From assembly GCA_022494885.1 (NCBI GenBank), contig JAGVSM010004256.1:372001-436000 (forward strand): a stretch of DNA of 64,000 nucleotides, in the 5' to 3' direction. Below the pieces are notes generated by a model. It saw only the letters and a list, made by a program, of their open reading frames with translations, was not told the DNA's origin and made no database searches. Every line of letters begins with the position of its first letter. Positions within the stretch are counted from its first letter, which is position 1. This stretch comes from Micrasema longulum. Taxonomy: Eukaryota; Arthropoda; Insecta; Trichoptera; Brachycentridae. The position numbers and the translations under genes were made by a program. Of the stretch, positions 63,211-64,000 are shown piece after piece.

Positions 63211-63275
63211 TACAACCGACTAGTTTCGGCAACAACACGTTGCCCTTTTTTAGGGTTATTTTGTAACTAAACCAC
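63170..63275 (-). repeat. GAAAC hairpin motif, Penelope-arm-like
   Basis: On the minus strand: CCCTAAAAAAGGGCAACGTG, TTGTTGCCGAAACTAGTCGG, TTGTATAAATGAAAAAAGTG, GTTCATAAAACAATGTTATT. The stem GGCAAC/GTTGCC is followed directly by GAAAC. Same architecture as 13990, 27080, 28885 and 38550. Confidence 0.55.
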
Positions 63276-63279
63276 AAAG

Positions 63280-64000
63280 TTAGTCCAACAAATAATATAC
63301 AAAATATAAAAACTTATGATGACTTAAAAATGCAAAAGTTAGGGGAATTATTTCGCGATTAACGGAAACCTTGTGCCAATTCAAATATATCTGAAGGTAG
63401 TGCGAAAGGTGATACTAATAATATGGTTTACAGGATTAAATTACAAATACATACTCAGAAGTAGTCTGTTATATAAATACAAGGAGTGGGAACCAACTTA
63501 AACCACAAATGGATTTATAACATTTACCATCTTATAAGTCCACAATATCAAGTTTATTTGTAGCTGCTCGTCAAACTATTATTGACAATTCAATTTCATA
63601 AATTAAAAAAAATACTTACTTGTTTATTTTTATTACCTTATACTTGTTTTTTATTTTTTACCATTATATCAAATTGCACTGTAGTATTGGCAAATACGCA
63701 TTTCATAGATACATATTTTTATTTCTTATTTTTCGTGATAATATATGCTTGCTTGTTTATTAATTTAACTTAAAAATGTCTTTCTTGCTTACCGTAACAC
63801 TTTATTTATTGTTTGCCTTACAGAATTTATTTCATAAGCTTATATCTTTGCATTTTTTGTTTATATGCTTACTGTTTTTTCTTGCATACCTTTGTTATTA
63901 TTGTTTTTTTTTTTACTTTGTAAAACTTTTTATCATATCCTTTCTAACTAATTTCACATATTTTTTCTGTATATTCTGTTTATTATTTAGTATGTTAGCA
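63280..64000. other. Unassigned AT-rich stretch to window end
   Basis: No coding block or repeat partner identified. Any element here could continue beyond the window. Confidence 0.35.

Noticed and set aside
63582..63773. 63-codon hydrophobic ORF near the window end
   Set aside because: Chance ORF in T-rich sequence with no family features.
1..64000. Endogenous viral sequence
   Set aside because: All recognisable reverse-transcriptase motifs are of non-LTR LINE or Penelope type; no gag, protease, integrase, capsid or envelope-like blocks were seen.

Overview
The window is AT-rich eukaryotic nuclear DNA with no bacterial-style gene organisation and no ORF longer than about 140 codons. Everything recognisable is transposable-element debris. 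The mix is typical of an arthropod, most likely an insect: non-LTR reverse-transcriptase C-termini, a Penelope-like GIY-YIG fragment, hAT elements, tRNA-headed SINEs, foldback MITEs, and an insect-type repeat containing CCGCGGCTTCGCTCGCG. I cannot name the order or species. No host gene is confidently present. A seven-codon first-exon-like segment (10969-10989), an antisense exon-like ORF (11005-11208) and a broken ORF (33600-33833) are the only weak candidates. The window is best read as intergenic or long-intron sequence.

Layout. 1-5 kb: LINE 3' fragments (300, 2075, 2985), two TIR elements (602-985, 3848-4108) and degenerate minisatellites. 5-9 kb: mostly unassigned AT-rich DNA, with one CpG-rich patch at 7.1-7.6 kb and an antisense LINE end at 8.5-8.9 kb. 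8943-10080: a non-autonomous hAT element. 11.4-15.4 kb: three foldback elements, a LINE end, and a 418-bp insertion (13950-14367) flanked by a 12-bp direct repeat and carrying a ribozyme-like motif. 15.6-20.9 kb: two antisense LINE copies, a cluster of an abundant repeat here called the GTGGCCACTT family, and two convergent retroelement 3' ends. 21-27 kb: mostly unassigned AT-rich DNA with a SINE, a LINE end and a CpG-rich patch. 26-29 kb: two inverted-repeat pairs carrying GAAAC hairpin motifs. 30-36 kb: insect repeats, SINEs and a LINE. 35995-37213: a hAT element inside that LINE, with a SINE nested inside the hAT. 38-40 kb: Penelope-like fragment with inverted arms, then a SINE. 40-50 kb: MITEs and a 32-bp satellite-like array (43824-44271). 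50-64 kb: LINE, RTE-like and SINE fragments, a second copy of the 9-kb hAT family (60325-60937) and the best-preserved LINE ORF (61440-62135).

The most notable signals are: (1) hairpin motifs of the form CTGAnGA-stem-GAAAC at five to seven places, two of them next to Penelope-like or short target-duplicated insertions, which look like decayed hammerhead ribozymes; (2) a datable triple nest LINE > hAT > SINE; (3) a hAT family with two complete copies; (4) a 32-bp array with an internal 128-bp higher-order duplication; (5) a conserved 14-bp stem spanning the stop codon in two copies of one LINE. All calls come from reading the sequence by eye. Family names rest on protein or terminal motifs, and borders are approximate unless a target-site duplication is quoted.
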